Positions 36,852 to 46,314 of a stretch of 64,000 nt of DNA are shown piece by piece (position 1 is the first letter of the stretch; every line of letters begins with the position of its first letter). The notes beneath the pieces are model-generated. The model was not told where the DNA came from and did not search any database. It saw nothing but the letters and a program-made list of their open reading frames with translations. The position numbers and the translations under genes are program-made. Origin of the DNA: Arachis hypogaea (taxonomy: Eukaryota > Streptophyta > Magnoliopsida > Fabales > Fabaceae); assembly GCF_003086295.3 (NCBI RefSeq), contig NC_092054.1, positions 59,001,546-59,065,545 on the forward strand, read 5' to 3'.

Positions 36852-38118
36852 GAACTAAAGTGCCAGAAGCTGCCCCTTGAAGAGCTAGACATCCCACAGA
36901 TTGAAGGAGCAAGTATCTCTCAAAATAAAGGTTATTGAGTCCTAACTCTGTGATAACTTTTGTTACTAGAGACCTATTTTAAGAGCTACATGAGCATTAG
37001 TATTAGAGTCATTTATTTTTATGTCTTTAATTTCCTTTCTTTTATTATTATTTGTCTGCTTTTATGTTTAGTTTCTGTCTTGTTTTTATCTTTATTACAT
37101 GATTATTAGTGGTTAGTGTCTATGTCTTAAAACTATGAAGGATTCCATGAATTCCTCACCTTTCTTAAAAGAAAAATGTTTTTATTTGCAAAAGAACAAG
37201 AAGTGCATAATTTCGAAATTTATCTTGAAATTAGTTTAATTATTTTGATGTGGTGACAATACTTCTTGTTTTCTGAATGAATGCTTGAACAGTGCATATT
37301 TTTTATAGTGAAGTTTGTGAATGTTAAAAATTGTTGGCTCTTGAAAGAATAATGAAAAAAGAGAAATGTTATTGATAATCTGAAAAATCATAAAATTGAT
37401 TCTTGAAGCAAGAAAAAGCAGTGAAAAACAAAGCTTGCGAAAAAAATGGCGAAAAAAATAAAGAAAAAGAAAGAAAAAGAAAAAGCAAGCAGAAAAAGCC
37501 AGTAACCCTTTAAACTAAAAGGCAAGGGTAAAGAGGATCCAAGTCTTTGAGCATTAATGGATAGGAGGGCCCAAAGGAATAAAATCCTGGCCTAAGCGGC
37601 TAAATCAAGCTGTCCCTAACCATGTGCTTGTGGCATGAAGGTCCAAGTGAAAAGCTTGAGACTGAGTGGTTAAAGTTGTGGTCCAAAGCAAAAGAGTGTG
37701 CTTAAGAGCTCTGGGCACCTCTAACCGAGGACTCTAGCAAAGCTGAGTCATAATCTGAAGAGGTTCACCGAGTCATGTGTCTGTAGCATTTATGTATCCG
37801 GTGGTAATACTGGAAAACAAAATGCTTAGGGTCATGGCCAAGACTCATAAAGTAGCTGTGTTTAAGAATCAACATACTAAACTAGGAGAATTAGTAACAC
37901 TATCTGAATTGTGAGTTCCTATGGATGCCAATCATTCTGAACTTCAAAGGATAAAGTGAGATGCCAAAACTGTTCAGAAGCAAAAAGGCTACTAGTCCCG
38001 CTCATCTAATTGGAACTAAGCTTCATTGATATTTTGAAATTTATTGTATATTCTCTTCTTTTTATCCTATTTTGTTTTTAATTGCTTGGGGACAAGCAAC
38101 AATTTAAGTTTGGTGTTG
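36852..38118 (+). other. Element D 3' untranslated region
   Basis: No gene. The 37500-38118 part resembles element F 63290-63892 (CTTTGAGCAT, GGTAATACT, AAAATGCTTAG, AGATGCCAAAA), so the 3' UTR is conserved between D and the gag-only element F. It ends GGGGACAAGCAAC ... AAGTTTGGTGTTG at the LTR. Confidence 0.8.
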
Positions 38119-39724
38119 TGATGAGCGGATAATTTATACCCTTTTTGGCATTGTTTTTAGGTAGTTTTGAGTATGTTTTAGTTACTTTTTATTATATTTT
38201 TATTAGTTTTTATGCAAAAATCACATTTCTGGACTTTACTATGAGTTTGTGTATTTTCTGTAATTTCAGGTATTTTTTGGCTGAAATTGAGGGACCTGAG
38301 CAAAAATCTGATTTAGAGGCTGAGAAAGGACTGCAGATGCTTTTGGATTCTGACCCTCCTGCACTCGAAATGGATTTTCTGGAGCTACAAAAGCCTAATT
38401 GGTGCGCTCTCAATTGCGTTAGAAATTAGACATCATGGGCTTTCCAGAAATATATAATAGTCTATACTTTGCCTGAAATTTGATGGTCCAAACTGGTGTT
38501 AAACGCCAGCCAGGGACCCTTTTCTGGTGTAAAACGCCAGAACTGGCACCAGAACTGGAGTTAAACGCGCAAACTGGCACCCAAGCTGGCGGTTAACTCC
38601 AAAAATTGCCTATACACGTGAAAGCTTTAATGCTCAGCCCTAGCACACACCAAGTGGGCCCTGGAAGTGGATTTCTGCACTATCTGCACTTAGTTACTCA
38701 TTTTCTGTAAACCTAAGTTACTAGTTTAGCATAAAAACTACTTTTAGAGATTTATTTTGGAACTCATGACAATTTTTACATTTCATATTGTATCTTCTAC
38801 AGCATGAGTCTCTAAACCCCATAGGTGGGGGTGAGGAGCTCTGTTGTGTTTCAATGGATTAATGCAGTTACTACTGTTTTTTATTCAATCATGCCTGATT
38901 CTATTCTAAGATAATTACTCGTACTTCAAGAATATGATGATCCATGACACTCATCATTATTCTCAAATCTATGAACGCGTACCTGACAACCACTCTCGTT
39001 CTATCTGAGCTCAACGTAGTCATTGGGCGACAGCTTGAGTGCGTATATCTTGGGTCTCTGATCCACGGACTGAGTCTGTGAGATTAGAACCTTCGTGGTA
39101 GAGGCTAGAACCAATTGGCAGCATTCCTGGGATCCGAAAAGTCTAAACCTTGTCTGTGATATTTCGAGTAGGATCTGGGAAGGGATGACCGTGAAGAGCT
39201 TCAAACTTGCGAATGTTGGGCGCAGTGACAGTGTGCAAAAGGACAAGGGTCCTATTCCGACGCTAGCGGGAACCGACAGATGATTAGCCGTGCGGTAGCT
39301 ATACCTGATATTTTTCATCCGAGACAAAAAATCCAACAGTTGATTAGCCGTGCAGAGATCGTACCTGGTATTTTTCATCCGAGAGGATCATACAGCTAGC
39401 CATTGAAGGAAGCCATGCGTGTTTGGAGAAGAAGACAGTAAGGAAGCAGAGATTCAGGCGACAGAGCATCTCCGGAACCTCAACCTGTTCCTCATTACTG
39501 AATCACAAGTACCATTTATTTCATGTTATTTACTTTTCTTAACAAAATCATTTTTATCATTGATCTCCTGACTAAGATTTACAAGATAACCATAGCTTGC
39601 TTCAAGCCGACAATCTCCATGGGATCGACCCTTACTCACGTAAGGTATTACTTGGACGACCCAGTGCACTTGCTAGTTAGTTGTGCGGAGTTGTGAAAAG
39701 TGTGAATCACAATTTCGTGCACCA
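38119..39724 (+). repeat. Element D 3' LTR
   Basis: 1606 bp, TGATGAGCGG to CGTGCACCA. It holds four or five GGCGTT-AACGCC-type palindromes at 38490-38600 and a CATAAAAAC TATA-like site near 38730. Small open frames here are not genes. Confidence 0.93.
38488..38605. repeat. Palindrome cluster in element D 3' LTR
   Basis: Units such as GGTGTTAAACGCCAG, GGTGTAAAACGCCAG and GGAGTTAAACGC, in the same place as the cluster in element F LTR. Confidence 0.85.
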
Positions 39725-40216
39725 GAGTGGATAAGAGGGTTCATTGTCTTGGAGAAAGGGTTCATGATAAGAAGGTGGTTCTTCTTGGTAAGGGTATGCT
39801 GGTGTGTATTGAGGTGGTTCTTGAGAGTATTGATATTGGAATGGTGGTTCCATATATGGCTCATATGGTTCAAGAGGTGGTTGGTAGGATGGATATGGAT
39901 TAGGGTCATATGGAGGTGTTTGGTGCAAAGGGGCTTGTGAGTATGGTTAATGGCTATGTTGAGGATATGGCTCATAGGTGTATGGTGGTGGTTCTTGGAA
40001 GTCACAAGGGGACTCACCATAGCCGTTGGATTGGTATGCATCATAGAATGGCTCTTTTTCATAGTGCATTGGGGGAGGTTGTTGCCAAGAGGATTGATCA
40101 TATGCATATGGCTCCCCCCATCTTTGAGTATCCCATCCTTGATGCACATCTTCATTGTAATCTCCACTTCCTACAACATAGTTGTAATCACACTCATAGC
40201 CAAAATGAGAATTCAT
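39725..40216 (-). pseudogene. Element A gag-like Tyr/Pro-rich protein, N-terminal part
   Basis: The ATG at 40216-40214 opens MNSHFGYECDYNYVVGSGDY, about 140 bp after the PBS. The protein is rich in Tyr, Pro, Gln and Glu, with repeats of the type PPYTYEPYPQ, SYQPPLEPYEPY and QEPPQYTPAYPY. One in-frame TAA lies at 39949-39947. It has no zinc knuckle or recognised gag domain, and I call it gag-like only from its position. Element D interrupts it after SYPL; the C-terminal part continues at 15767 on the same strand. Confidence 0.6.
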
Positions 40217-40355
40217 GATGAAAAGAGAAAATAAGAAACAAAATATAATGGAGAACAAGAGAAACAAAATTCTATAATTAGCAAATAAAGCAAAATGCAA
40301 GATATTCACACTATTCACATATATACAATAACCAATAACATAACACCATTGCAAC

Positions 40356-40373
40356 TCCCCGGCAACGACGCTA
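40356..40373 (-). promoter_or_regulatory. Primer-binding site of element A (tRNA-Asp type)
   Basis: Minus-strand TAGCGTCGTTGCCGGGGA lies 3 bases inside the 5' LTR. It matches the complement of the plant tRNA-Asp 3' end (TGGCGCCGTTGCCGGGGA) at 16 of 18 positions. Confidence 0.85.
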
Positions 40374-40376
40374 TTT

Positions 40377-41849
40377 TGATGAACGGAAAATTGATGGTAT
40401 AGAATTTCACAATTGAAATCTCGTCGAAGTATAGTTTCTAAACCAATCAATAATCCTTTCATACAAAAATTTTGTTTGTCACAAGTACAAACCCCTAAAA
40501 TTATAAACCGAAGTATTTAAACATCGGGTCGTTCTCCCTAGGAATTGTGATAAAGTGCCTTGTTATTGGTTATGAGGTATGTTTGGGGTTTTTGAGATAT
40601 TAAACATGAAATGTAAATGGCAATAAAAATAAACTAACAACTAGAAAAGCTCTTGACAAGGAATGAGAATTAGAAGTCCTATCCTAGCTATCCTCCTCAA
40701 TTGTGACCACAATTGTCCATTGCTACCGCTTAGTTAACCTCTAACCATGGAGGAAAGTCAAGTGGGTGAATCAACTTGATTCCACAAGTCCTAGCCAACT
40801 CCCAAGGGAAAGACTAGCTTTAGTGGTATCCAAATCAATTAGCAACTTCTAATTATTAATCAACAAAGGAATTAGATAACTCAAGCGTCACTAATTACTC
40901 TACCTAGGCCAAGAGGAACAAAATCTATACTAATAACTACAAGAAGCATTTCATCAAACACATAGAAGGCAATAAAAGTAAACAACAAGAATTGCAAGAA
41001 TTAAAGAGAGGTCTAACTAGAATAGCAAGAGATCAACAATAGAAAAGAAAAACAATTATGAAACAACAAAGAACTTACCAATTGCATTGAAGAAGAAATG
41101 TAGATCTACAAAAGAAAGTTCATAAACTACAACTAACAATACAAAGGAATTACAAGAGAAGAATAATTCTATAACTACAAGAGAACAATTAAGGAAAGAG
41201 AAGGAAAATTAGAAGAGAGAAGAAGAACTAGATCTAGATCTAAATCTAATCCTAATTCTAGAGAGAAGAGAGAGTTTCTCTCTCTAAAACTAACTAATCC
41301 TAGTCCTAATGTGAATGAATGAGCTCAAGATGTGAATGATTCTTATTCCCCTTCAATCCTTGGTCCTTATATGCATTTTGGCGCCAAAGTTGGTTGTAAA
41401 CTGGGCCCCATAGCTCCCAGAAATCGATGGACACGTTTTCTATTAAAAATCACGTGCGGCCACCGATGCGTACGCGTACAGCACGCGTGCGCGTCCCTTG
41501 TAGTTTTCGCGATCCACGCGTGCGCGTATAGTGCGCGTGTGCGTGGATGAAGATATCCAAATCTTTGGCTTTTTCATGTGTCCTCCACTTTGTATGCTTT
41601 CCTCTTCACTCCTTTGATTCATTCCTAGCCTTCTCAACCTGAAATCACTTAACAAACAAATCAAGACATCTAGTAGAATCAAAGGTGAATTACAATCAAC
41701 AATTAAGGACCTAGAAAGTATGTTTTCACACATAAGCACAAATTGGGAGACAATCATGAAACCATGCTATTTTATTGAATAAATATGGAAAAAGGTCATA
41801 AAATCCCCTAAATCAAGCATAAGATAAACCCTACAAATGGGGTTTATCA
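40377..41849 (-). repeat. Element A 5' LTR
   Basis: Intact 1473-bp LTR with TG...CA ends. It carries a CG-rich palindrome array at 41455-41547 and a TATA-like box at 41365-41374 in minus sense. The A/G-rich stretch at 41100-41290 includes gagagaagagaga, probably the transcribed leader. Confidence 0.95.
41365..41374 (-). promoter_or_regulatory. TATA-like box, element A 5' LTR
   Basis: Reads GCATATAAGG on the minus strand; likely U3 promoter of element A, with the palindrome array upstream of it. Confidence 0.5.
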
Positions 41850-41854
41850 TGGAC
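41850..41854. repeat. Target duplication tggac, right copy, element A
   Basis: Partner of 5584-5588. Removing A and one copy restores the pol reading of element H. Confidence 0.95.
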
Positions 41855-42058
41855 CCCAATGGGCATGCCAGGCTTGGACCCTAGCTTCATGTCCCATCAG
41901 CTCTCCGTAAAGGCAGAGGTGAAACCAGTATTGCAGAAGTATGAAAGATTTCGGCAGACAGAGTGGCCAAAGTAAAAAGGTAGACAACCAACCTTCTGCA
42001 AGCCGAATTCATTCGAGAGCTCATGTACTCAACTTGGTTGTTGAACATGGTGATGGTT
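41855..42058 (+). pseudogene. Element H pol fragment 2: start of RT
   Basis: Reads PMGMPGLDPSFMSHQLSVKA and then EVKPVLQKYER, the usual start of a gypsy RT after FAWT. A frameshift follows, then LQAEFIRELMYSTWLLN and MVMVK, the thumb-proximal start of the RT fold. The region is interrupted by a 215-bp LTR fragment beginning at 42059. It directly continues fragment 1 once element A is removed. Confidence 0.85.
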
Positions 42059-42273
42059 AAGCCTGAAATCACTCAACAAACACATCAAGGCATCAAATAG
42101 AATTAAAGTGAATTAAATTTAGTATTTTAAGAGCCTAAAAAGCATGTTTCTAACTATTAAGCACAATTAAGAGAAATTCACAAAACCATGCTATTTCAGT
42201 GAATAAATGCGAGATAAGTTGATAAAATCCACTCAATTAAACTCAAAATTTATCATAAAATTGTGGTTTGTCA
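42059..42273 (-). repeat. 215-bp LTR 5'-end fragment inserted in element H RT
   Basis: Minus-strand start TGACAAACCACA. It is similar over its whole length to the first 215 bp of the LTRs of A and C (boxes GTGGATTTTATC, AAATAGCATGGTTT, GTTGAGTGATTTCAGG). The rest of the LTR is absent. A 6-bp direct repeat atggtt lies at 42053-42058 and 42274-42279, and RT reads on across it. Confidence 0.8.
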
Positions 42274-42402
42274 ATGGTTCGAAAGCCCAATGGTAAATGG
42301 AGGATGTGCATTGACTACTCGGATATGAATAAGGCATGCCCCAAGAATTCCTTCCCATTACCCAACATCGACAACCTAGTTGACTCGTCGTCTGGGTACA
42401 AG
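42274..42402 (+). pseudogene. Element H pol fragment 3: RT fingers
   Basis: Encodes RKPNGKWRMCIDYSDMNKAC followed by PKNSFPLPNIDNLVDSSSGYK. The KWRMCIDY segment is a standard gypsy RT motif. The reading frame stays open up to the hAT insertion; the last 8 bases (ggtacaag) are the hAT target duplication. Confidence 0.9.
42395..42402. repeat. hAT target duplication ggtacaag, left
   Basis: 8-bp perfect match to 44907-44914. Confidence 0.95.
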
Positions 42403-43008
42403 TAGGGGTGTAAATTACCGAACCGAATTCTACAACAACCGATTGAAAAACCGAAAAAACCGGTTTTTTTTTGTTTTTTTCAAACTAAACCGATCGGTTC
42501 GGTTTGGTTTTCGGTTGCCTTTGCTAAAACCGAACCGAACCGGACCGAACCGAAGAAGGAGGGTTCAGTGGAGTGTGATTTTACCAAGTTGCCCCTTAAC
42601 CTAGGTATAAAAAGGAAAATCAGAAAAAAAACCTAGCTTTCTTCTTCCCCTTTCTTCTTCAGCCGCGAACCCTGCCTACCCTATACCCACATACCCAGTC
42701 TGCCAGTCACCCACACCTCTCTCCCCCATTCTTCGAAGGTTCCATGGTTCCACCTCTGAGCTCCATATTTGAGAGAAGGAGAGGCTGAGGGAGACAGAGA
42801 ACTCGCCAATCGTCGCTCGAAGCCTCGAGGTCGTTCATCATCGCCGTCGAAGGGTCGCCGTCGCAGGGTCGCCGAGCAACATAGCCAAAGCCGAGCACTC
42901 GAGCAGCACTCCAACGTCCAACCAGTCCAGCCGCCGAGCAAGATTCCAGTGGCCGAGCCGCCGAACAACCAGTCCTTCTCCTGCAAAAACCCAAAACGAA
43001 ACAGAACT

Positions 43009-43023
43009 ATGTCTTCGTCAGAG
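43009..43023 (+). pseudogene. Putative first coding exon of deleted hAT transposase gene
   Basis: ATG TCT TCG TCA GAG followed by a GT donor (GTTAGATTT). The upstream frame 42769-43008 is GC-rich leader and lacks a domain. By eye only. Confidence 0.35.
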
Positions 43024-43041
43024 GTTAGATTTTGTGTTTGG

Positions 43042-43450
43042 TTATTTGTATTGTTAATTTGTTATATGAGTTTCTGATTGTATGTTTAGCGATTTGGAAG
43101 ACTTATTTAAAAATATACAGAGTTAATGAACAGAAAAAATGAAATTCTGGAGTTGTTAGATCTGAGAAAATGTTGCTGTGTTGAATATATACAAATGTTT
43201 AGTGATTTGTTTTTTAGTTAATGTTGCTGTGTTGTTTTTGTTAACTACTAGTGAGTCTCTTTGATTGCTCTTTCTTGTTCTTGTGATACTGAATTACTGA
43301 TCATTGGCTTATTTGTATTGTTATGTGAGTTTCTGATTGTATGTTTAGTGATTTGGAAGACTTATCTAAAAATATACAGAGTTAATGAACATAAAAAATG
43401 AAGTTATGGAGTTGTTAGATCTGAGAAAATGTTGCTGTGTTGAATGTGTC
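43042..43450. repeat. Direct repeat of about 145 bp inside hAT element
   Basis: 43042-43188 and 43309-43447 share TTATTTGTATTGTTA, GAGTTTCTGATTGTATG, AAAATATACAGAGTTAATG and GAGAAAATGTTGCTGTG with few differences; about 120 bp lie between. No gene in this part. Confidence 0.85.
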
Positions 43451-44313
43451 TTCTTTTTGGGGGTGAATCAGCAACCTCTTATTCTTGGTGATAATCATAA
43501 GTTGCAGGTGATTCCTTCATTTATCATTTGTTTGATTAAGCTGCTAACCATGTGGTGAACTGCCTTTTCATGTTGCCTTTTACATGATAAAGTAAATATT
43601 GAGTTTTAGTATATTAGTTAAATGTTACTTAAAGATGCTGAAAAGAGACCATGATATCTAATGCAAATATTGGTCAACTATTTATGACTTTGCCAGTACT
43701 ATTAAGTGATATGACAGTGATGTATGATGAATAACTAAAATAGTTCGATTGTGTTAACAGCAGTGCTTAAAACTTGTTTTAGGTTTGTACTTGTAGGCAT
43801 ATGATGTGCATAAGCCTTTCTATTATCTAATAATACTTTTTTAACCATTTCTTGGTATTACATAGTTATGCTTATTAAATTCTAAAACTCAAGCAACTTA
43901 TTATATGAGAAGTGTGGTTAACGTAAACAGAGAAAAAGATTAAAAAAAGAAGGTAGTTTCTTGTTGGAATGGTTATCAGATATCAGTTATCACACATAAA
44001 ATGTTGGCAGTTTAGATATCACTTAAAAGAGAATGAATTTATTTTAAAAATCTTATGACATTTATTTATCACTTTTTATTTGTGATGGATATCTTTGCAT
44101 CTCTGTTCTATCTTACCAAAGGTCTACTTTTTGTTCACTTTTCTGCTTCATCTAGCAGTACTAGTTGCTGATGTTGTATGCATATTTTCTTTAACTCTGC
44201 ACTTTTGTCAAGTGGATTCATTGGTGGAAGGTATTGGTTTATTTTATAGAGGTTGTTTATTTTATTGGTGGAAGATATTGATATCAACCAAATTTATTTT
44301 CTTTGTTAATATA

Positions 44314-44517
44314 TAACTAATTGAGGAGCTTATTGAAGAGTTTGAGAAACTTGAATTAGGTATGCAAAAAAGAAATTTGTAGTTCCCTTTATGGTTTATG
44401 TTTATAATTTATAATCTATATTATGTTTATAATCTATATTGATTTTCTTGTTTTATTTTTGTAGAAATTGCACCAACCGGAGAAGATGAGGATGAGTCTG
44501 GTGTGGATTCTGATTAA
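44314..44517 (+). pseudogene. Putative last exons of deleted hAT transposase gene
   Basis: LIEELIEEFEKLEL (to about 44359) is followed by a donor GTATGC. After an intron ending TTTTTGTAG at 44464 comes EIAPTGEDEDESGVDSD and TAA at 44515-44517. An acidic Asp/Glu/Ser tail is common at the end of plant hAT transposases. The RNase-H-like core and dimerisation domain are absent. Confidence 0.45.
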
Positions 44518-44906
44518 ACATGGTGGCTGTTTGGCTTTTATTTGTTTTAAAGTGAATGTTTCGGTTTAAACTGTGTTTATTGTTGTTGTTTTGCTAGACA
44601 TTTTTAATTGTCTTTGTTTTATGTTTAATTAAGTTGAATTTGTATTGGATTTGGATGTGATAAACTCTTGTTATTCTAGTTTATTGAAGGTTTTAAATTT
44701 AATTTTATGGCATTTTAAATTCAGATAACCAGGTGTAAAAAAACCGAAAAAACCGACCGAACCAAACCGTTGTTGGTTCGGTTCGGTTCGGTTCGGTTGC
44801 TCAAGCAGCAGCCAACCGAACGGTTGGCCTCTTTGAACAACCGATCAGGTCGGTTCGGTTGGTTTTCGGTCCAAAACCGAACCGAACCGAGCTAATTACA
44901 CCCCTA

Positions 44907-44914
44907 GGTACAAG
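44907..44914. repeat. hAT target duplication ggtacaag, right
   Basis: Partner of 42395-42402, in frame with element H RT (GYKYLSF). Confidence 0.95.
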
Positions 44915-45686
44915 TATCTGAGCTTCATGGATGCCTATTCTGAGTACAACCAGATACCGATGCATCCACCTGACGAGGAAAAAACAATGTTCATCACACC
45001 CGATGGCATCTACTGCTATACAGACATGCCCTTTGGCTTGAAAAATGCCGAGGCTACATACCAGTGGCTGATGACCAAGATATTCCAGAGTCAAATTGGC
45101 AAGACAATAGAAGTGTATGTCAACGATATGCTTGTCAAGACCGCTGAGTCGGAATCCCTACTAAACGACCTCCGCCAGGTGTTTGGATCCCTCCGCGAGC
45201 ACAAGATGCGCCTGAACCCAGCAAAATGTGCCTTCGCAATGGAAGCCGGTAAGTTCCTCGATTTTATGGGTCGAATCCAATACAGATAAATGCGATACGA
45301 TCATATGGATGGCCATTCCGGTATCCGTTAAGGACGTCCAAAGACTGTCGGGGAAACTTGCAGTCCTCTCACATTTTCTCAGGGCATCGGCACAAAAGGC
45401 CCTCCCTTTCTTCAACTTGATGAAAAAAGGGATCACTTTCCAATGCTCGGAAGAGTGCGAGATCGCTTTCTAACACTTCAAAAAACTCTTGTTAGAGCCT
45501 CCGGTGCTGGCCAAACCACAAACAAGAGAACCACTATATCTATACCTGGCGATCTCAGACGAAACCATGGGAGTGGCCCTCAGTCGGGAAGTGAGAAACC
45601 GGAAGCTCCCGGTATGTTTCATCGCTAAGGTTTTCCAGAATGCGAAGAATCGATAGTCACGATTGGAAAAGTTAGCTTTCGCCTTA

Positions 45687-45691
45687 CTCAT
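45687..45691. repeat. Target duplication ctcat, left, solo LTR B
   Basis: Matches 56895-56899; element H RNase H frame continues across. Confidence 0.9.
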
Positions 45692-45993
45692 TGATAAACC
45701 CCATTTTTAGGGTTTATCTTGTGCTTAATTTAGTAGATTTTATCCATTATTCTCACACTTATTCATATAATTCGCACGTTTTACATTTTCCTTCCTAATT
45801 CCGTACTTTGATTGAAAAAATGCTTCTTTGGCCTTAAATTACTAACTTTTTAATCCTCTCTTATCACCATTTGATGCCGTGATATGTGTGTTCAGCGTCT
45901 TCAGGTTTTCCAGGGCAGGAAAGGCTTAGATAATGGAAAGGAAGCATGCAAAAGTGGAAGGAACGCATGAAACTAAGGAGCTGAGCAGCAAGG

Positions 45994-46130
45994 ATCGACG
46001 CGCACGCATGGCTGACGCGTGCGCGTGAGTTGGAGTATTTTATAACGACGCGTACGCGTGACTGACGCGTACGCGTGACCAGCGAAGTCGCACAACGACG
46101 CGTACGCATGAACAACGCGTAGGCATGATA
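45994..46130. repeat. CG-rich palindrome array in solo LTR B
   Basis: Units GACGCGCACGC, TGACGCGTGCGCGTGAG, GACGCGTACGCGTGAC (twice in a row), GACGCGTACGCATG. Same motif family as in element A. Confidence 0.85.
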
Positions 46131-46309
46131 GAGCGCCACGTGCTGCATTACGCAGAAGACACTGGGGGCAATTTCTGGGCTGTTTTTGGCCTAGTTCCAA
46201 ACCCGAAAACACAGATTAGAGGCTGCAGAGTGGGGGAATTATTCATTCAATCATTCATTCATACTTTCATTCACATTAGTCAGGTTTTGATATTTTTTTC
46301 TAGAGAGAG

Positions 46310-46314
46310 AGGTG
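46310..46314. repeat. Target duplication aggtg, left, element C
   Basis: Overlaps the first two LTR bases as drawn; matches 56005-56009. A TGTG to TG slip at the junction would explain it. Confidence 0.65.

Larger units (their letters stand above)
15768..39724 (+). mobile_element. Element D: Athila-like Ty3/gypsy retrotransposon (FIDEL-like), with element E nested
   Basis: Plus orientation: truncated 5' LTR, tRNA-Asp-type PBS, T-rich leader, gag, protease, RT, RNase H, part of integrase, a palindrome array, an extra ORF in the env position, and an intact 3' LTR. RT motifs are Athila-like (PISDSPWVSPVQVVPKK, RMPFGLCNAPATF, FMDD). The 3' LTR starts TGATGAGCGGATAATTTATAC, which I associate with the peanut FIDEL family. 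The left 5' LTR lacks about 514 bp and no target duplication remains, so the left end was lost or the locus was rearranged. LTRs differ at about 5% of sites, more than those of the enclosing element A. Confidence 0.9.
5589..41849 (-). mobile_element. Element A: non-autonomous Ty3/gypsy LTR retrotransposon with nested inserts
   Basis: In minus orientation the 5' LTR is 40377-41849, next to a tRNA-Asp-type PBS, and the 3' LTR is 5589-12062, next to a polypurine tract. The 5-bp duplication tggac flanks the whole (5584-5588, 41850-41854), so both LTRs belong to one insertion event. Without its inserts the element is about 7.3 kb. The interior encodes one gag-like Tyr/Pro-rich protein and about 3 kb of non-coding DNA. 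There is no protease, RT, RNase H or integrase, so it needed enzymes from another element. It contains the CACTA element and element D. The two LTRs differ at roughly 2.8% of sites (about 41 in 1470 by eye). Confidence 0.95.
42403..44906 (+). mobile_element. hAT DNA transposon, non-autonomous, 2504 bp
   Basis: Ends TAGGGGTGTAAATTA / TAATTACACCCCTA with an 8-bp duplication ggtacaag (42395-42402, 44907-44914), the hAT signature. Subterminal clusters of CCGAACCGAACC (42416-42555, 44740-44895) are typical of plant hAT elements. The interior keeps what look like the first and last exons of a transposase gene and lacks the catalytic and dimerisation regions, so it is an internal-deletion derivative. 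The insertion splits element H RT exactly, without loss. Confidence 0.95.
44907..45691 (+). pseudogene. Element H pol fragment 4: RT palm and RNase H, catalytic Asp lost
   Basis: Reads YLSFMDAYSEYNQIPMH, then YCYTDMPFGLKNAEATYQ. The catalytic YVDD box is YVND here: codon 45122-45124 is AAC, so the first catalytic Asp is Asn. The frame breaks near 45265-45290 and resumes as NTDKCDTIIWMAIPVSVKDV. A TAA at 45471-45473 stands at a likely Gln position (CEIAF-Q-HFKKLL). RNase H starts with LYLYLAISDETMGVALSREV and runs to EKLAFALL before the ctcat duplication of solo LTR B. It is non-functional by several independent changes. Confidence 0.9.

Noticed and set aside
38145..38429. 94-codon plus frame at the start of the D 3' LTR
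   Set aside because: It lies wholly in the LTR, and its reading frame is not kept in the related F LTR.
39683..40234. Trp/Val-rich plus-strand frames
   Set aside because: Antisense of the Tyr/Pro-rich gag-like ORF of element A.
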